Below are positions 62,788-64,000 of a stretch of DNA of 64,000 nucleotides, piece by piece. The DNA is from Rhodohalobacter mucosus (GTDB taxonomy: Bacteria > Bacteroidota > Rhodothermia > Balneolales > Balneolaceae), in NCBI RefSeq assembly GCF_003150675.1, contig NZ_QGGB01000006.1:1-64000 (forward strand), written 5' to 3'. Under the pieces are notes generated by a model. It was not told the DNA's origin, searched no databases, and was given only the letters and a program-made list of their open reading frames with translations. Position numbers and translations under genes: made by a program. How positions within the stretch are numbered: position 1 is the first letter of the stretch; each line of letters begins with the position of its first letter.

Positions 62788-64000
62788 ATGAAAATCAGTA
62801 CGATTCTTGACCAAATAGACATGGGCAGTATGGCACTACCCGAATTTCAGCGAGGTTACGTTTGGAATCGAAACCAGGTACGTGACCTCATGAACTCCCT
62901 TTATAAACGTTACCCGGTTGGGAGTCTTTTAGTTTGGGAAACTAAGAGAGATAAAACGGCAGCAAGAGGACAGAGTAATGTAACTGATAACGTTAAAATG
63001 TTATTAGATGGCCAGCAAAGAATGACGTCATTATATGGAATCATTCGTGGCAAGGCACCGAAATTTTTTGACGGTGATCCTAAAGTTTTTACCTATCTGT
63101 ATTTTAATGTTGAAGAGGAAGTTTTCGAGTTTTACGGCCCTATGAAAATGGATGGAAATCCGAGTTGGGTTGACGTGACAGATTTAATGAAAAATGGCAT
63201 AGAACCCTTTATTTCTAAATTCTCTGAAGACCCTGAAAAAAGTAGCTCTTTAGGTTTATACATAAAAAGATTGAACCAAATTCATCAAGTTCAAGAAATT
63301 AACCTGCATGTAGAAGAAATAACCGGTGAAGATAAAGACACAGACACAGTTGTAGAAATCTTCAATAAGGTAAACAGTGGCGGAACTAAGTTATCAAAAG
63401 GTGATTTGGCATTAGCCAAAGTTTGCGGCTCATGGCCGGAAGCTCGTAATGAGTTGAAAGCACGTTTAGAAAGATGGAAAAAAGCAGGATTTGATTTTAA
63501 AATGGATTGGTACTTGCGTTGCATTAATGCTGTGGTAACTGGAGAAGCCAAGTTTCAGAACTTGGACGATATAACTACAAAAGAGTTTAAAGATGGATTA
63601 GAGACAGCTGAAAAAGCAGTTGATAAGCTTTTAAATACAATATCATCTAGGCTTGGATTAGATCATGACAGGGTTCTGGGGAGCGTATATTCCTTTCCTC
63701 TAATGTGCCGCTATATTTACAACAATGGAATGAGTTTAGGCGATCACCGCCAACGAGATCAACTGTTGTACTGGTATATCAATACGATGCTTTGGGGCCG
63801 ATATGCAGCATCTACCGAAAGTACGTTAGATAAGGATTTAGATTTGATTGAGGACACAGATCAACCTATTGAAAATCTTGTCCAGGAATTGCGACAGAAT
63901 CGAGGAGATTTGAAATTGTACGGTAGTGATTTCAAAGGATGGAGCCGGGGCGCTCGATTTTATCCAATGTTGTATATGTTGACACGGGTGTGGCATGCGA
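62788..64000 (+). CDS. DUF262 (GmrS/ParB-like) protein, cut by window end
   Basis: The frame from the ATG at 62788 stays open to the window edge (over 400 codons). The N-terminus is typical DUF262: MALPEFQRGYVWNRNQVRDLMNSLYKRYPVGSLLVWE, then the LLDGQQRMTSLYGI signature (DGQQR). Later parts include EIFNKVNSGGTKLSKGDLALAKV. DUF262 is the ParB-like NTPase module of GmrSD type IV restriction and related defence proteins. The C-terminal DUF1524 nuclease, if present, would lie beyond the window. Confidence 0.85.
   Translation, partial: MKISTILDQIDMGSMALPEFQRGYVWNRNQVRDLMNSLYKRYPVGSLLVWETKRDKTAARGQSNVTDNVKMLLDGQQRMTSLYGIIRGKAPKFFDGDPKVFTYLYFNVEEEVFEFYGPMKMDGNPSWVDVTDLMKNGIEPFISKFSEDPEKSSSLGLYIKRLNQIHQVQEINLHVEEITGEDKDTDTVVEIFNKVNSGGTKLSKGDLALAKVCGSWPEARNELKARLERWKKAGFDFKMDWYLRCINAVVTGEAKFQNLDDITTKEFKDGLETAEKAVDKLLNTISSRLGLDHDRVLGSVYSFPLMCRYIYNNGMSLGDHRQRDQLLYWYINTMLWGRYAASTESTLDKDLDLIEDTDQPIENLVQELRQNRGDLKLYGSDFKGWSRGARFYPMLYMLTRVWHA

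Overview
The window reads as chromosomal DNA of a Gram-negative bacterium of the Bacteroidota / Rhodothermota / Balneolota type. The inference rests on gene content: parA-parB followed by a DUF5683-type membrane protein, a stand-alone F1 beta-epsilon (atpD-atpC) pair, a DUF4296-like lipoprotein, a TIGR03643-type small protein, lnt for lipoprotein maturation, and an aerobic phenylacetate (paa) cluster. No rRNA, tRNA or CRISPR array was found. No taxonomic marker was searched, so the assignment is moderate.

Layout. 0.5-8.3 kb: prfA, inorganic pyrophosphatase, a TPR sensor kinase, an ATPase(anti-sigma-like)-GNAT fusion with an overlapping STAS gene, a flavin reductase-like protein and an M20 peptidase. 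8.3-12.3 kb: lipoprotein, SDR, coaX, udk and a cell-wall amidase. 12.4-17 kb: a 1031-residue P-loop ATPase directly followed by an MscS channel. 17-20.4 kb: small proteins plus MITE-like elements. 20.5-25 kb: valS, a GxxExxY cassette and rsmB. 25.9-34.3 kb: atpDC, lnt, rsmI, a VOC protein, grpE-dnaJ and rmuC. 34.3-45 kb: an anti-sigma-like protein, RluA-type synthase, uvrC, an ECF sigma / anti-sigma pair, parAB, a LOG-like protein, a TPR protein and an EamA transporter. 45-48.4 kb: transketolase and a SpoIIE-type phosphatase. 48.4-55.7 kb: the paa genes on the minus strand (paaA-B-C-D-G-H-I), interrupted by a vapBC-like toxin-antitoxin pair. 55.9-64 kb: a TIM-barrel isomerase, a short AraC-type regulator, two paralogous membrane proteins, a cupin, and an accessory end with DUF6508, a DUF2779 remnant and a DUF262 protein cut by the window edge.

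The most unusual feature is not a gene. Many intergenic gaps are filled by short tandem arrays of 7-base units (8-base in some, 9-base around one cassette). Neighbouring units differ by one or two bases while the unit length stays constant, so one word drifts into quite different words in unbroken phase. Several arrays touch or contain the stop codon of the flanking gene (paaA, paaB, paaC, paaD, the TIM-barrel gene, the AraC-type gene, the 59.1 kb membrane protein and, with a 9-base unit, rsmB). In the AraC-type gene the array encodes the C-terminus. They resemble the heptanucleotide STRR repeats known from heterocystous cyanobacteria. Alongside them are a roughly 180-base long-hairpin element in two full and two half copies, and a 272-base MITE-like element with inverted ends and an apparent 9-base target duplication.

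Functionally the window mixes housekeeping (translation termination, tRNA charging, rRNA methylation, ATP synthesis, chaperones, DNA repair, chromosome segregation) with aerobic phenylacetyl-CoA catabolism and partner-switching style signalling (HATPase-GNAT, STAS, SpoIIE phosphatase, sensor kinase). The oxygenase reductase (paaE), the ligase (paaK) and the ring-opening enzyme (paaZ) are not in the window and must lie elsewhere if the pathway is complete.
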